Shown one piece after another: positions 19,139 through 29,732 of a DNA stretch of 64,000 bases. The stretch covers positions 61,811,901 through 61,875,900 of the forward strand of contig CAMZMU010000040.1 in the NCBI GenBank assembly GCA_947311845.1. Reading direction: 5' to 3'. The DNA is from Poa pratensis. Its lineage: Eukaryota; Streptophyta; Magnoliopsida; Poales; Poaceae. A program made the translations under genes and the position numbers. The stretch's first letter is position 1, and the number at the start of each line of letters is the position of its first letter. The notes under the pieces were generated by a model. That model saw nothing but the letters and a program-made list of their open reading frames with translations. It was not told where the DNA came from and made no database searches.

Positions 19139-19479
19139 GAATTGCAGAGGAACTGGCGGGATTTTTGTTGAAAAAGATGGTAGACGACGCCGGAGAATTT
19201 AGTGTGAATAGGCGCTACTGATGATCCCGGCCGTGTAATCGAATAGACGGGCTCTAGTCCTGGTAATTGTGATCTCCACGTAACTATCAAAATTGTATAT
19301 ATTTGTATGCTCGATCTTAAGACAAGTTATCTTATATATATGCACGAACGTATACGGTATGTGGTAGCGTAGAAATACGAAAACTATTTTGAAGAAAGAA
19401 ATAAATAAAAAGAAAACAAATAAATCCTAAACCTAAAGAAATAAATAAAAGAAAAAAAAATTATCATTAGTCGCGGCCC

Positions 19480-19676
19480 GTTATACGAGCCGGGACTAAA
19501 GGGGTTGTCCCCCAGCGCGCTCCGCGGCGGCCACGTGGGGGCCTTTGGTCCCGGCTGGTAACAGGGTCGGGACTAAAGGTTGGGCCTTTAGTCCCGCTTG
19601 GACTGTCCCAGTTGGCCAACCGAGACTAAAGCCCCTCACGGGCCGGGACAGTAGGCCCTGTCTCCACTAGATCTAG
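19480..19676. repeat. Subterminal repeats of the outer CACTA right end
   Basis: Several direct and inverted copies of GGGACTAAAGG / CCTTTAGTCCCG and of GGGCCGGGAC occur. They end at GCCCTGTCTCCACTAG, a degenerate form of the Triticeae CACTA terminus. The CslF promoter begins just beyond it, about 500 bp upstream of the ATG at 20177. Confidence 0.6.
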
Positions 19677-20110
19677 TCCTCTCATCGTCGCCTTCACTTC
19701 GACTTCACCGGAGATATGACGCAAGCGGCGCTCCGAGCAAGGGCAGACAACCACCACATACATGAGATCCACAAAAGCACATAAATCTCCTCGAACGGGC
19801 GGTGCAAAGCGTACACGTTCTTCACGATACGCTCAGGAGTCAGGACAAGGAGAAGGCTTTCACATGCCGGTCCAGGATCGGCGAAGGCGGAGACAAAACT
19901 AAGAAACAATGACACTGTTGTTTGCATGCGTACGAGCTTTCACATGGCGGTCCAGCAAAAATGTATGGTTCGTTTTAGAGAGATTGCATCAGTTACATGG
20001 GAGCCATGGTGCTCTCTCCACCATTGTTTCGACCGTGTTATTCGTCTGCTCCGTCCACACGAGGCACGGATACAAGTCTATCCTGGTGGATTCTTTGGTG
20101 GATCACGCAC

Positions 20111-20119
20111 ATATAAATA
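20111..20119 (+). promoter_or_regulatory. Probable TATA box of the CslF gene
   Basis: ATATAAATA lies 58-66 bp upstream of the ATG at 20177, at a spacing that fits a short 5' leader. No other strong TATA element lies between it and the CACTA end at about 19676. Confidence 0.5.
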
Positions 20120-20176
20120 CATGCCAGGGCGCGGCGGTGACCTACTTGCAAGCTACACTACACATATAAGCAAACC

Positions 20177-23100
20177 ATGTCTCCGGCGCCTGCCGTTGGT
20201 CGAGCTGCCGTCGACAATGCCGCGCTGGGCGAGCCTCTCCTCGCGAAAGGGAACGGCGGCAGCACCGTTCACGATCGAGCGGTGGCCAACGGCTATGCCG
20301 GCGCCGTGCCGACCCTCAAGAAGAAGAGAGATGCCGAGGAGGAGAAGTACTGGGTGGACATCGACCAGCCTGACGTGCTGGAGCCGGTACTGGATCTAGA
20401 AGATGGCAGCAGCCGGCTGTTGCTGTTCCGGAACAAGAAGGTCAAGCGCAGGATCCTGTATCCCTATCGGTGCGTGCATGCACTCAGTTTGATTTTTTTT
20501 TTTACCATGCTAGCTCTCGAAGAAACACTTGTTTATACTCGATCGTGTGAAGCGCATTCGAAATTTTTGAGATTATTGAGTGCGGACAATGGAGGCCGAG
20601 ACCTTGAGGGAGCCCTTATTTTCAAAATTTTGAAAATCATATTTTAAAGATTTAAAAATGAAAAAATTTAGATGTAGACAATCTGGTATTCTACCAACTG
20701 TGTAAAATCTCAAATAGAAATACGCTTTTGTCAGCCGAGAACTAGCTTAGCGCTCGGTTGATGCGTTTCCGTACGATTCTTTTTTATTAGCGATCCATTT
20801 ATGATTAGGGTTAGATTATTTCACGTACGGTGCACCCAATGCCTTGTGGATCGTTCGTTTTTTGCTTCAGCCGTTTAGAAGATTTGATGTGGGCTTTTTT
20901 TCGTGTTCTGGATGTTAGGCCCTTTTGTCCTTTTGGGTTTTGTTAGGCTAGGGCTATTTGTTGTTTTTTCTTTCTTTTTACTTGTCGGAAAAGGGGACAA
21001 GCAAACCTTTAGCGTGCAATTTTTTTCAAAAAAGAAAAAGAAAAAAGTAGTGTGCAATTACAATTGCCATGAATATTTTCCTCGGTACATTTTGCAATTG
21101 CATATGTCTCTCCATATGCCTTTTGGCTTTTTGTTAGTTTTTTCGCTGGTTGAGCTGAATTTTGTGTGTGTCGTATCGGATGTGTTTCTCCATATGCCCA
21201 TTTTTTCTTTGTTGCGGCCGTTTTTGTTTCTGAGGCTTTTTTGCTTTTTTTGTGTTGTTTTGCGCTTTTTGAATAGCTTTTTTTTCAGTCTGGGCTTTTG
21301 TCGTACACATAGGCTTTATGTGCAAATTTCTATGGCTGGCCGGCGCCACCATTTCTTTGGTCTCACAGAGTGATCGCGGTCGTCATCAGTTGTCGACACC
21401 GTGCTGGCCGTTGTACCACTCGAGACCGTCATGTGTTGGCGACTTCGCGACTTCGCGAGTTGTGTGCATCGTGTTCTCCGTACCCGTACAAGATGGAGTG
21501 CAGGCCAAGAGGCAAATTGCAAATGAACTATCGTGCAACTGCATATGAATTTTTAACGTGCAGTTACATAAAAATATTTTATAGATGCACATGAATTTTA
21601 GCATGCAATTGCGCATTCATATTTTTCTTTTTAGTGTGTAATTATATCCTTTCTCGGTTTGAAATTTTACATTGATTTTTAGCGAGCAATTGCACATGAC
21701 TAGTAGTTGCAGTTGCACATAAATTTTAGCGTGCAATTGCACATGTTTTTATTTTAACATGCAATTGCACATGGTTTTATTTAAGCATGCAGTTGCACAT
21801 TAATATTTCGGAATTGCTAGCGCTCGGTTGCCTGATATTTATGTTAACGCTCAGTCGACGAGTACGTCCGTCTGATTCGATCAGGTTTCGCGAATGTCAG
21901 CGCAATGGGACTGCATGTTCTCGGCCCGGTGTGCTATGTTATCTGGCCCATGTACTGTTGTGGTTTTTTTTCCTTTCGGTTTTTTTGTTGAGCTTTTTTC
22001 CTTTTTGTTTCTGTGTTTGTTGTTGTTGGGCCTTTGTTATTTTGTTTTCCGCACGTTGAAGATGAATCGTGCAATTGCACATATTTTTATCAGTGTGCAA
22101 TTGCACATGATTTTTCAATTTAATTTTTTTGTCAACGCGCAATTGCACATCTTTTCATTTGGTAGCGTGTAATATTACATGATTCATGGTTGAGTGCAAT
22201 TACACATATATCTTTTTTAACGTGCAATTGCACATATTTTTTATCAGTGTGCAATTGCACATGATTTTTCAATGTACTTTTTTTCAACATGCAATTGCAC
22301 ATGATTTTTTGGTAGCGTGTAATATTACATGATTCTCGGTTGCGTGCAATTACACATGTACTTAATTAACGCGTAATTGCACATATTTTTTATCAGTGTG
22401 CAATTCCACATATTTTCAATGTACTTTTTTTCAACGTGTAATTACACAAGATGTTTTTGGTAGCGTGTAATATTACATGATTTTCTCGGTTGCGCGCATT
22501 TACACATGTAATATTTTTTAACGTGCAATTGCACATGATTCTCAGTAGCGTGCAATTACACATGATATAAATGTGAAATTGCAGATGAACATGATATAAA
22601 TGTGCAATTGCAGATGACTCTCGTTAGCGTGCAATCGCACATGATTCTTATTTAGTTTGCAATTACACATGCACTTTTTAACATTCAGTTGCGTATGATA
22701 TGATGTTTTTAAAATCCGCAATTGCACGTGATTTTCACATGCACTCTTTTTAAACGTGCAATTGCACATGATTCTCGTTAGTGTGTAATCGCACAAGATT
22801 CTTGTTAGTGTGCAATTACATATAGCAATCGCACAAGGGTCTGGTGCATTGTGATTTTTTTTATAGTGATGCATCATCTACTATATACAAAAGATGGTGG
22901 AAATCGCGGCCTGTCCAGCCCTCCACGTCGCGGGCAAACCGTGCCCGTCCGATCCGCGTGATGGACGGCCTGGATGAGGCCACGTCGCCCCCAAACGGGC
23001 GCTACTGTAGCTCGCCGATTTTTGGCCAATGGCCACGAGCCACGTCGCCCCGGTTGCCCGGCGGTCACCGCGCGCCCAGCCGGTCTCCCACCCGGTCGCC

Positions 23101-26100
23101 AGACCACTTTGCAAAAAAAAACCTCCTACTTTCAGATATTTGCATGCTTTCCATGCTTTTACTCCGCAGGAGGGCTTCAACGCAAATTGCAGAAAACACG
23201 GGGGCTACCGTGCAAAACTACCAGCGAGCTCCCGCGACGCCGTGGTCGCCGCCGCCGCCGCCGCGGCACGCCGCCGCGCCGTCCCTCCCCGCTCCGATTG
23301 GAGCCCACCACGGGATCCGCCGTCGCCGCCTCGACCTCCTCGGCGCGGTTCGGCCTCCAGGACGCCGCCGACGAGCTCGAATCACCGCGACCTGGCCCGC
23401 CGTCCTCTGCCGCGTCCGGCCGCCGTCACGGCCGCTCCGGCGACCTATAACTGGCGGCGCCGCCACGTTCAGGTTCGCCGGCTCCGGGCGCACCCGGCGC
23501 GCCCACGCGCGTGTCCGAAGGCGCGGCGGAGCGCCGCCGGCGACTCCAGCGCCGCCGCGGGCAGAACTAGGGTTATCCCCACTGTGACGTCAGCACGACG
23601 TCACAGTGGGGCCAATTTGTCAGATTTTTTTTTTTTTGAAAAATCCTAAATTATTCATAAACTTTGGAACAAATTCTACATAATTTAAACCAGTAATTTC
23701 AAAATGTCCACAACAAAAAATGATAAACATGCCTGACCGAAATTCAAATTTCAAACTTCCATGTGTACTCCAAGTTGAAGATCCTAAATTATTCATATAC
23801 TTTCGAAAAAATTCTACATAATTTAAGCCAATAATTTCAATATGTCCACAAAAAAAATGATAAACATACCCGACCAAAATTCAAATTTCAAACCTCTATG
23901 TGTATTCCAAATTTATTTTTTTATATACGCCAAAAATAATTAAAATGTGTCAAAATATTCCAAAACCGTACGACTTCCGAATTTGAACAATTCTCGAAAT
24001 GCGGACAATTTTCCAATTCCAACAAATTTTACGGTTGAATAGACCAAAAAAAAATAGCCCACCTTAAAAAAACCATTTAGATAAATTCCCGCTGGGAATT
24101 TTTTTACAAAAAGCAAAATGTTCATGGAAAAAAAATGATGCCTATTTACGGGGAAAAAAAATACTCGAATTTTTAAATTGAACATTTTGCAGAGAAGCTC
24201 TAATTCAATATTAAATGTAAAATAGTAATCAACATTCCAACTCAAATTGAGAATTTGAATATATGAAAAAGTTCTACGACTTCCAAACCTCATCAATTCA
24301 TAAACACTAAAATAATCCAAGTTTGAATAGATTCCAAGATATACAATTTTCAAAACCTGCTCGATCATTTCAACTCAAATTCGACATTTACAGTAAATTT
24401 GACTATTTCAGAAAAATATATGACTCCCAACCCTCAACATTTCATAAATACTACAATAATTCAAATTTGAATAAAATCCAAAATGCAAATTTTTGAAACC
24501 TATTTGACCGTTCGAACTGAAAATTCACATTTAATCATTCTAGAATTTTAAATACCTTTCAAATCTAACCATTCTTGCCGCCACTAAAAGAATACAAGTT
24601 TGAATAAATTCCAATACAACCACTTTTCAAAAACTCAACATCCTTTTAAGCACAAAATTTTCCATATTAAAATAACATTCATATTTAAACAACTCTTCAT
24701 AAAAAAAATTATCGAACAGGCGCGACAATAAATACCCATCGACAAAATATAAAAATATTATCAAAATACTAAAATCACAAAAATGTTAACTATTTTTAAA
24801 ATAAAACCCAGAAAAAAATACCAATAATACCATTTAAAACGATAAACCCAAAAAAAAACAATTTGGCACAAAGCATCTTATTCAAAAAAAGTCCGGTAAA
24901 TCAACTAAATACAACGACCCACTTCAATTCCAATAGCTTTCAAACTTAACCAATTTTTAAATGCAAACACTTTCAAATTAAATTTCACTACACAGTCGCG
25001 TCGCACACCGCGCTAAGATCCCAAACTATAAAACGCCCACAGTCTTTTTTTAAACCATTCTACATAATTCTAAACATGTTTTTCACACGATTCCAAATAA
25101 TGCAAAAAAAAAAAATAACAAATGGCCACATTTTTTTCCCCAAAAAAATAGTCCAAACTATCCATTCCAGCCCAAACTCAAAAAAGTCCACGATTTTTTT
25201 CCCAAAAAATTCTTTTAGAACTTTTAATTCACAACAACTTTATGGTTGAATGGTTCAAAATTTAAACCCACGGGCGCGGCGTAGTCCGCGCTTCGTCCCC
25301 TAGTTACGTTATAACATGCATTGTAACTTTTTTTTTTGAGGGGTACATGCATTGTACCTGATGCATTGTGAATTGGAGACGAATGGATCGATACCTAGGC
25401 TTGAGTTGCATTTTTCTTTTTTGAGCGGACCAATGCTTGAGTTGCTAGGAGAACTGGATTAGAACTGGGCTAGAATAACTGGGCCGGAAGCATCAGCCAT
25501 ACTTGGACGAGCGTGCTGAAACTCAGCTAGCTGACCGAGCGACCCAACGTTACAGATCGGAAGTGAGCTGAAACTCTACAGAGTCGATCGACCGAGCGTT
25601 TAGCTTAGTTCTCGGTCACCCGAGCGCTAGGAGCTCCCATAGAAATATCATGAATTTTACGTTGTGCAAATGTGACATTTGAAAATAGTGAACAATATAA
25701 ATTTTCCACTCTCCAAAATCCGTCAGATTTTGTTATTTTTGTACATTACTCACTCTGTTCCTAAATATAAGATATTCTAACAATTGTACATGTCGTCTAG
25801 ATGCGGACCAAAATGAGTGAACGTACATATTAAAATGTGTCTAGATACATGTACATACATATGAATGTAAAAAAAGCTAAAGCATGTTACATTTAGAAAC
25901 GGTGGGAGTACACAATATGAATTGTTTTGAATTGAGATTTTGCATGCATGTTGGTAGAGATGATTCCCTTGGCCGCTGTGCTAGTTTTCCCTAAAGAAAA
26001 GAAGAGCAAAAACACAGATTGTTGCATTTTCTAATCTAGATAGATTTGAGAACAGTAAGTCTAACTTTGTGACAATGCATAAACAGGATGCTGATCTTCG

Positions 26101-28566
26101 CTCGATTGATCGCAGTCATTCTTTTCTTCATATGGCGCCTAAAGAACAACATATCCGATATCATTTGGCTCTGGGGACTGTCCGTTGCTGGAGATGTTTG
26201 GTTTGGTTTCTCTTGGCTCCTCAACCAACTACCCCAAGTCAACCCCATCAAAAGCATCCCTGACCTTGATGCTCTGAAGCAAAAATGTAACTCGGGTGAC
26301 GGAAGCTCAAGCCTCCCTGGAATAGATGTATTTGTCACAACCGCCAACCCTGTCGATGAGCCAATATTATACACCATGAATTGCATTCTCTCCATCCTTG
26401 CCGTCGACTACCCCGTTGAGAAGAATGCTTGCTACCTGTCTGATGATGCCGGGGCACTTGTTAGTTACGAGGCATTGGTTGAGACAGCAAAGTTCGCCAA
26501 TTTGTGGGTTCCATTCTGTAGGAAACACTGTATTGAGCCAAGGGCACCCGAGAGCTATTTTGAGTTGAAAGCACAACCGTATATAGGCAGTTCACTAGAT
26601 GATTTCATTACTGACCGCAAATATGTGCATAGGGAGTATGACGAGTTCAAGATGCGGATAAAAATGCTGCCGAACACTATCCTGGAGCGTTCTGATGCAT
26701 ATAACACTATGCATACAAATGCAACTTTGATGGCAGATGGGACACAATGGCCTGGTACATGGATTGAGCCGACAGAAAAGCATGAAAAAGGGCATCATGC
26801 ATCCATTGTTCAGGTACTAATTCTTACGATAGATAGTATTTGAAGTTTCTTTATAGCTTATTTGGGTTGTGTTCGCACCAATGCATGATTACACTGAATA
26901 ACAATTCCAAAATCAATTAATTATTCACATGAAATGTGTGAATTAACAGGTTGTGGTGAACCAGCCAAGCCAAACACCTCAGCTTGGACCCCTACCGGTG
27001 GGCGCCAAGGACAATCTTGACTTGAGTACCACAGATGTTCGCCTCCCAATGCTCGTATATGTTTCCCGGGAGAAGCATCCCAGCTATGATCACCAGAAGA
27101 AAGCTGGGGCCATGAACGTGCAGTTGCGTGTCTCCGCTTTGCTATCAAATGCACCCCTCATCATCAATTTTGATTGTGATCACTACATCAACAATTCACA
27201 GTCATTTCGTGCTGCCGTATGCTTCATGCTTGATCCGCGAGAAGGAGAAAACACGGCCTTCGTGCAATTTCCGCAGCGGTTTGACAATGTCGACCCGACA
27301 GACAGGTACTGCAATCACAACCGTGTCTTCTTTGATGGCACTATGCTTGCTCTCAATGGCCTCCAAGGCCCCTCCTACCTTGGCACTGGTTGCATGTTTC
27401 GTCGCACTGCACTTTATGGTATGGACTCTCCTCGACGGAGAGAGAATGGTGTAGCAATAACGGCTAATGTTTTTGGCAACTCAACATCTTTCTTACACTC
27501 TATTCTGAGCCCTGATAAGAAGCAGGAAATGCCCATCAGATTGAATGAGATGGCCATTTCAGAGTTGGCCGATGTTATGTCGTGTGCATATGAAGTTCGT
27601 ACCGGATGGGGCAAGGATGCCGGGTGGATATATAACATTGCAACCGAGGATATCGCGACTGGATTTCGTGCACACCGACAAGGCTGGTGCTCCAAGTTTT
27701 GCACTATAAAACCTGATGCTTTTCGGGGGACCGCACCGATCAATCTTACCGAGCGTCTCCTCCAGATTATGCGATGGTCCGGCGGATCCCTAGAGTTGTT
27801 CTTCTCCCACAATAATCCACTTCTTGCCCGTGGCTGGCTACACCCCATCCAGCGTGTGTCATACCTTAACATGACAATATACCCAATAACATCACTTTTC
27901 ATCGTGGTATATGGGCTGTGCCCACTGATGTGGCTTTTACCTGGAGAGTTCTACATCCAGAGGCCATTTAATAGGTATGTCTTGTATGTCATCATCATAA
28001 TCTTGATGGTTCATGTTATTGGTGTGTTTGAGGTGAAGTGGGCGGGGATCAGATGGATGGATTGGTGGCGCAATGAGCAGTTCTTTATGATCGGAGCAAC
28101 AAGTGCATACCCAGCTGCTGTCTTGTACATGCTAGTGAAGCTCGTCACCGGGAAAGGGATACAGTTCAGGATCACCTCAAAGCAGGCATCAGCGGACACA
28201 GATGACAAGTTTGCCGACCTTTATGTTTTCCGATGGGTTCCACTGTTGATCCCGACAACCTTGATTTTCGTCGTAAATGTTGGGGCTATTGGTGTGGCCT
28301 TGGGTAAGACGATTCTACTCAATGGAGCTTGGACAGCAGCACAGATGAGGCACGCAATGCTGGGTCTTGTATTCAACATTTGGGTAATGGCACTCCTTTA
28401 TCCGTTCGCACTAGCCATGCTGGGAAAACGAGGGAAGAGGCCAGTTATCTATCCTCTTCGTTGTATTGCTACTTGCCTTCGTTGTTGTTGGGGTGGCATA
28501 TTGTGCTATTCATTATCTTCTTCTTTATTTCACCGTATGGAGATTTTGATGGTAGACATGTACTAG
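20177..28566 (+). CDS. CslF: Cellulose synthase-like F (mixed-linkage glucan synthase family), 3 exons, C-terminus frameshifted
   Basis: Exons are 20177-20469, 26087-26813 and 26950-28566, in phase (878 codons plus stop). CslF enzymes are GT2 membrane synthases; several make (1,3;1,4)-beta-glucan in grass cell walls. Two N-terminal membrane segments (residues about 99-116, 123-143) precede the cytosolic GT2 domain. It contains DD (217-218), DCD (415-417), TED (572-574) and QIMRW (612-616), the D,D,D,QxxRW signature. Several C-terminal membrane helices follow. There is no zinc RING domain, which separates it from CesA. After residue 840 (GKRGKRPVI) a tandem TATC duplication (28446-28453) shifts the frame. 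The +4 frame encodes a typical hydrophobic final helix ending at a TGA, 28547-28549. The annotated frame instead ends in a Cys-rich tail at 28566. Intron 1 is 5.6 kb and full of transposons. The CslF subclade is not resolved. Confidence 0.85.
21540..22835. repeat. Field of GTGCAATTGCAC palindromic repeats in CslF intron 1
   Basis: Dozens of copies of the 12-bp palindrome GTGCAATTGCAC, or variants with one or two changes (GTGTAATTACAC, GTGCAATCGCAC), occur every 25-60 bp. They are separated by T-rich spacers, often CATGATTTTT. Spacer length is irregular, so this is not a simple tandem array. No coding potential is seen; the T-rich ORFs are low complexity. Confidence 0.8.
22877..25303 (+). mobile_element. 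Complete non-autonomous Helitron in CslF intron 1
   Basis: The 5' end TCTACTATATAC at 22877 is preceded by A. The 3' end is CTAG (25300-25303) followed by T. A hairpin GCGCGG (25274-25279) / CCGCGC (25286-25291) lies 8 bases before CTAG. Insertion between A and T, a TC start and a hairpin plus CTRR end fit a Helitron of 2.4 kb. The first 700 bp are very GC-rich with Pro/Arg/Ala-rich frames on both strands (a possible captured gene fragment, not recognised). The remainder is AT-rich. No Rep or helicase is encoded. Confidence 0.7.
23577..23611. repeat. Perfect 15-bp inverted repeat with 5-nt loop
   Basis: Arms 23577-23591 and 23597-23611 are perfectly complementary around AGCAC. Each arm contains TGACGTC, a CRE/bZIP (TGACG) type core. 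It lies at the boundary of the GC-rich and AT-rich halves of the Helitron. Confidence 0.85.
25749..25908. mobile_element. Diverged Stowaway-type MITE (160 bp)
   Basis: It starts CTCACTCTGTTCCTAAATAT and ends in the inverse (TTTAGAAACGGTGGGAG), flanked by TA on both sides (25747-25748, 25909-25910). Termini of the CTCCCTCCGT family and a TA target duplication identify Stowaway (Tc1/mariner-derived). It is located in CslF intron 1, 180 bp before exon 2. Confidence 0.7.
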
Positions 28567-28917
28567 TATATACTATCAATTTTTCATCCATTCAGTCTTG
28601 GAACTTCCCAAACACAAGTTTTGTATTAATTTTCTTAACCCGTGTGAAAAAGGTTACATCCTCAGTACCATGTGAAAGAGTGTATATTTCTCATACCAGT
28701 ACATATACTTCTCTGTGGTATACTCCCCATCTCTACTACTTGCATGGAGTACACATATTTCTATGTATTTTTAAATGTTAGCACGAGAGCTGATTAGAAG
28801 GAAATTCTATAAAAAAACCTGCTCGATTTATTGAAGGAAACCTGCTCTAAAACTTGAACAGCGGCAAGCCACACCTAGACTAGGTCTAAAACATCACAAA
28901 ACATACAAGACGCCCGG

Positions 28918-29261
28918 GTATTTTTTGCCAAAAATGGCCCTTTGCCGGAACTAATCTCGTATCTGGCCCTTTGGCAAAACTATTTTCATATCTGGCCCTT
29001 GAGCTCGGCGCCAAAGGGTTTGGCGCCGACGTTGCACAGGACGGCGCCAGGCGAGCGCGGCGCCGAACATGGGTCGGCGCCAAAGACCATGGCGCCGACG
29101 TCTAAAACCAATGTACTGCCAAATTGACTCGGCGCCGAGCTGCGTAACGTCGGCGCCAAACCCTCTGGCGCCGACCTCAAGGGCCAGATATGAAAATAGT
29201 TTTGCCAAAGGGCCAGATACGAGATTAGTTCCGACAAAGGGTCATTTTTGGCAAAAAATAC
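28918..29261. mobile_element. MULE-type MITE with long TIRs and 9-bp TSD
   Basis: The 344-bp element begins GTATTTTTTGCC and ends GGCAAAAAATAC. Its arms are inverted repeats of roughly 90 bp with a few mismatches. It is flanked by the 9-bp direct repeat GACGCCCGG (28909-28917, 29262-29270); 9-bp duplications are typical of Mutator-like transposases. The middle contains many GGCGCC/TCGGCGCC palindromes. ORFs here are shadows. It lies about 350 bp after the CslF stop. Confidence 0.85.
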
Positions 29262-29270
29262 GACGCCCGG

Positions 29271-29732
29271 TAAGGCACAACATGGACTTGTTTGGTTACC
29301 TACAGTCACTTATGCAACCTTTTACATCCTAGGGGCAGGCCCGCTGGTGAAGTTGAAACCAAACACCGGGTAAAAGCGAGAGATCGTATAAAAGTAGGCG
29401 AGAGTTGGTAGATTTCAATACATGCCGTTTAGTTGTGACAGTGTGTTGCATGTGGTGTGAGATAGCCATGCAAGATTCCTTGATACCTTACATGTCTGTG
29501 TTTTGCGCTGCGTGATAACCAAACAATAGCAATGCATAGAGTACAAGATTTTATTTTACATAAGTCTACCAATTTTTATATAAACTTACTTTGCTGCACA
29601 AACCAACGCCCCATAAGATACTAATAGATCAGGACACTTTGCTACAAGATGGATTGATATGCGCACGCCTTTAGGCTTGCGAGAGAATGTAACAACGGCA
29701 CTCTAATTTAATATATTTGCATTGTGCAACCT
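29271..29732. other. Intergenic, nothing recognised
   Basis: AT-rich sequence between the MITE and the retroposon-like block. No frame, repeat or structured element could be supported. Confidence 0.5.

Larger units (their letters stand above)
1318..19676 (+). mobile_element. Outer CACTA (En/Spm) element, degenerate
   Basis: The body encodes a protein with a Transposase_24-type segment (15490-16276), a following domain typical of plant CACTA second ORFs (16496-17000) and a Ulp1-like protease (17950-19138). The right end (about 19480-19676) has the subterminal repeats seen in Triticeae CACTAs: inverted and direct copies of GGGACTAAAGG and CCTTTAGTCCCG ending near CCACTAG. The terminal bases are degenerate, so the right border is approximate. 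No clear CACTA left terminus is visible; the Helitron end at 1317 directly adjoins. The element is interrupted by an inner CACTA at 2069-15376. No tnp2 transposase is seen. Confidence 0.6.
20735..25617. repeat. Pair of imperfect inverted repeats bracketing the intron 1 insertions
   Basis: CCGAGAACTAGCTTAGCGCTC (20735 on) and its inverted relative at 25587-25617 (ACCGAGCGTTTAGCTTAG) match at most positions over about 30 bp. A related AGCGCTCGGTTG copy is at about 21824. They could be terminal or subterminal repeats of a TIR transposon occupying most of CslF intron 1. Borders and target duplication were not found. Confidence 0.35.

Noticed and set aside
22974..23649. Overlapping GC-rich ORFs on both strands
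   Set aside because: Three or more frames are open at once because of high GC, with Ala/Arg/Pro-rich content and no domain. They are noted only as part of the Helitron.
26087..28566. CesA (cellulose synthase) identity because of the DCD motif
   Set aside because: There is no N-terminal zinc-binding RING domain, the N-terminus is short, and the gene has three exons as in CslF; CesA genes have many more introns.
20177..28566. Assigning a CslF number (F3, F4, F8, F10 and so on)
   Set aside because: It needs a phylogeny; motifs alone do not separate the subclades.
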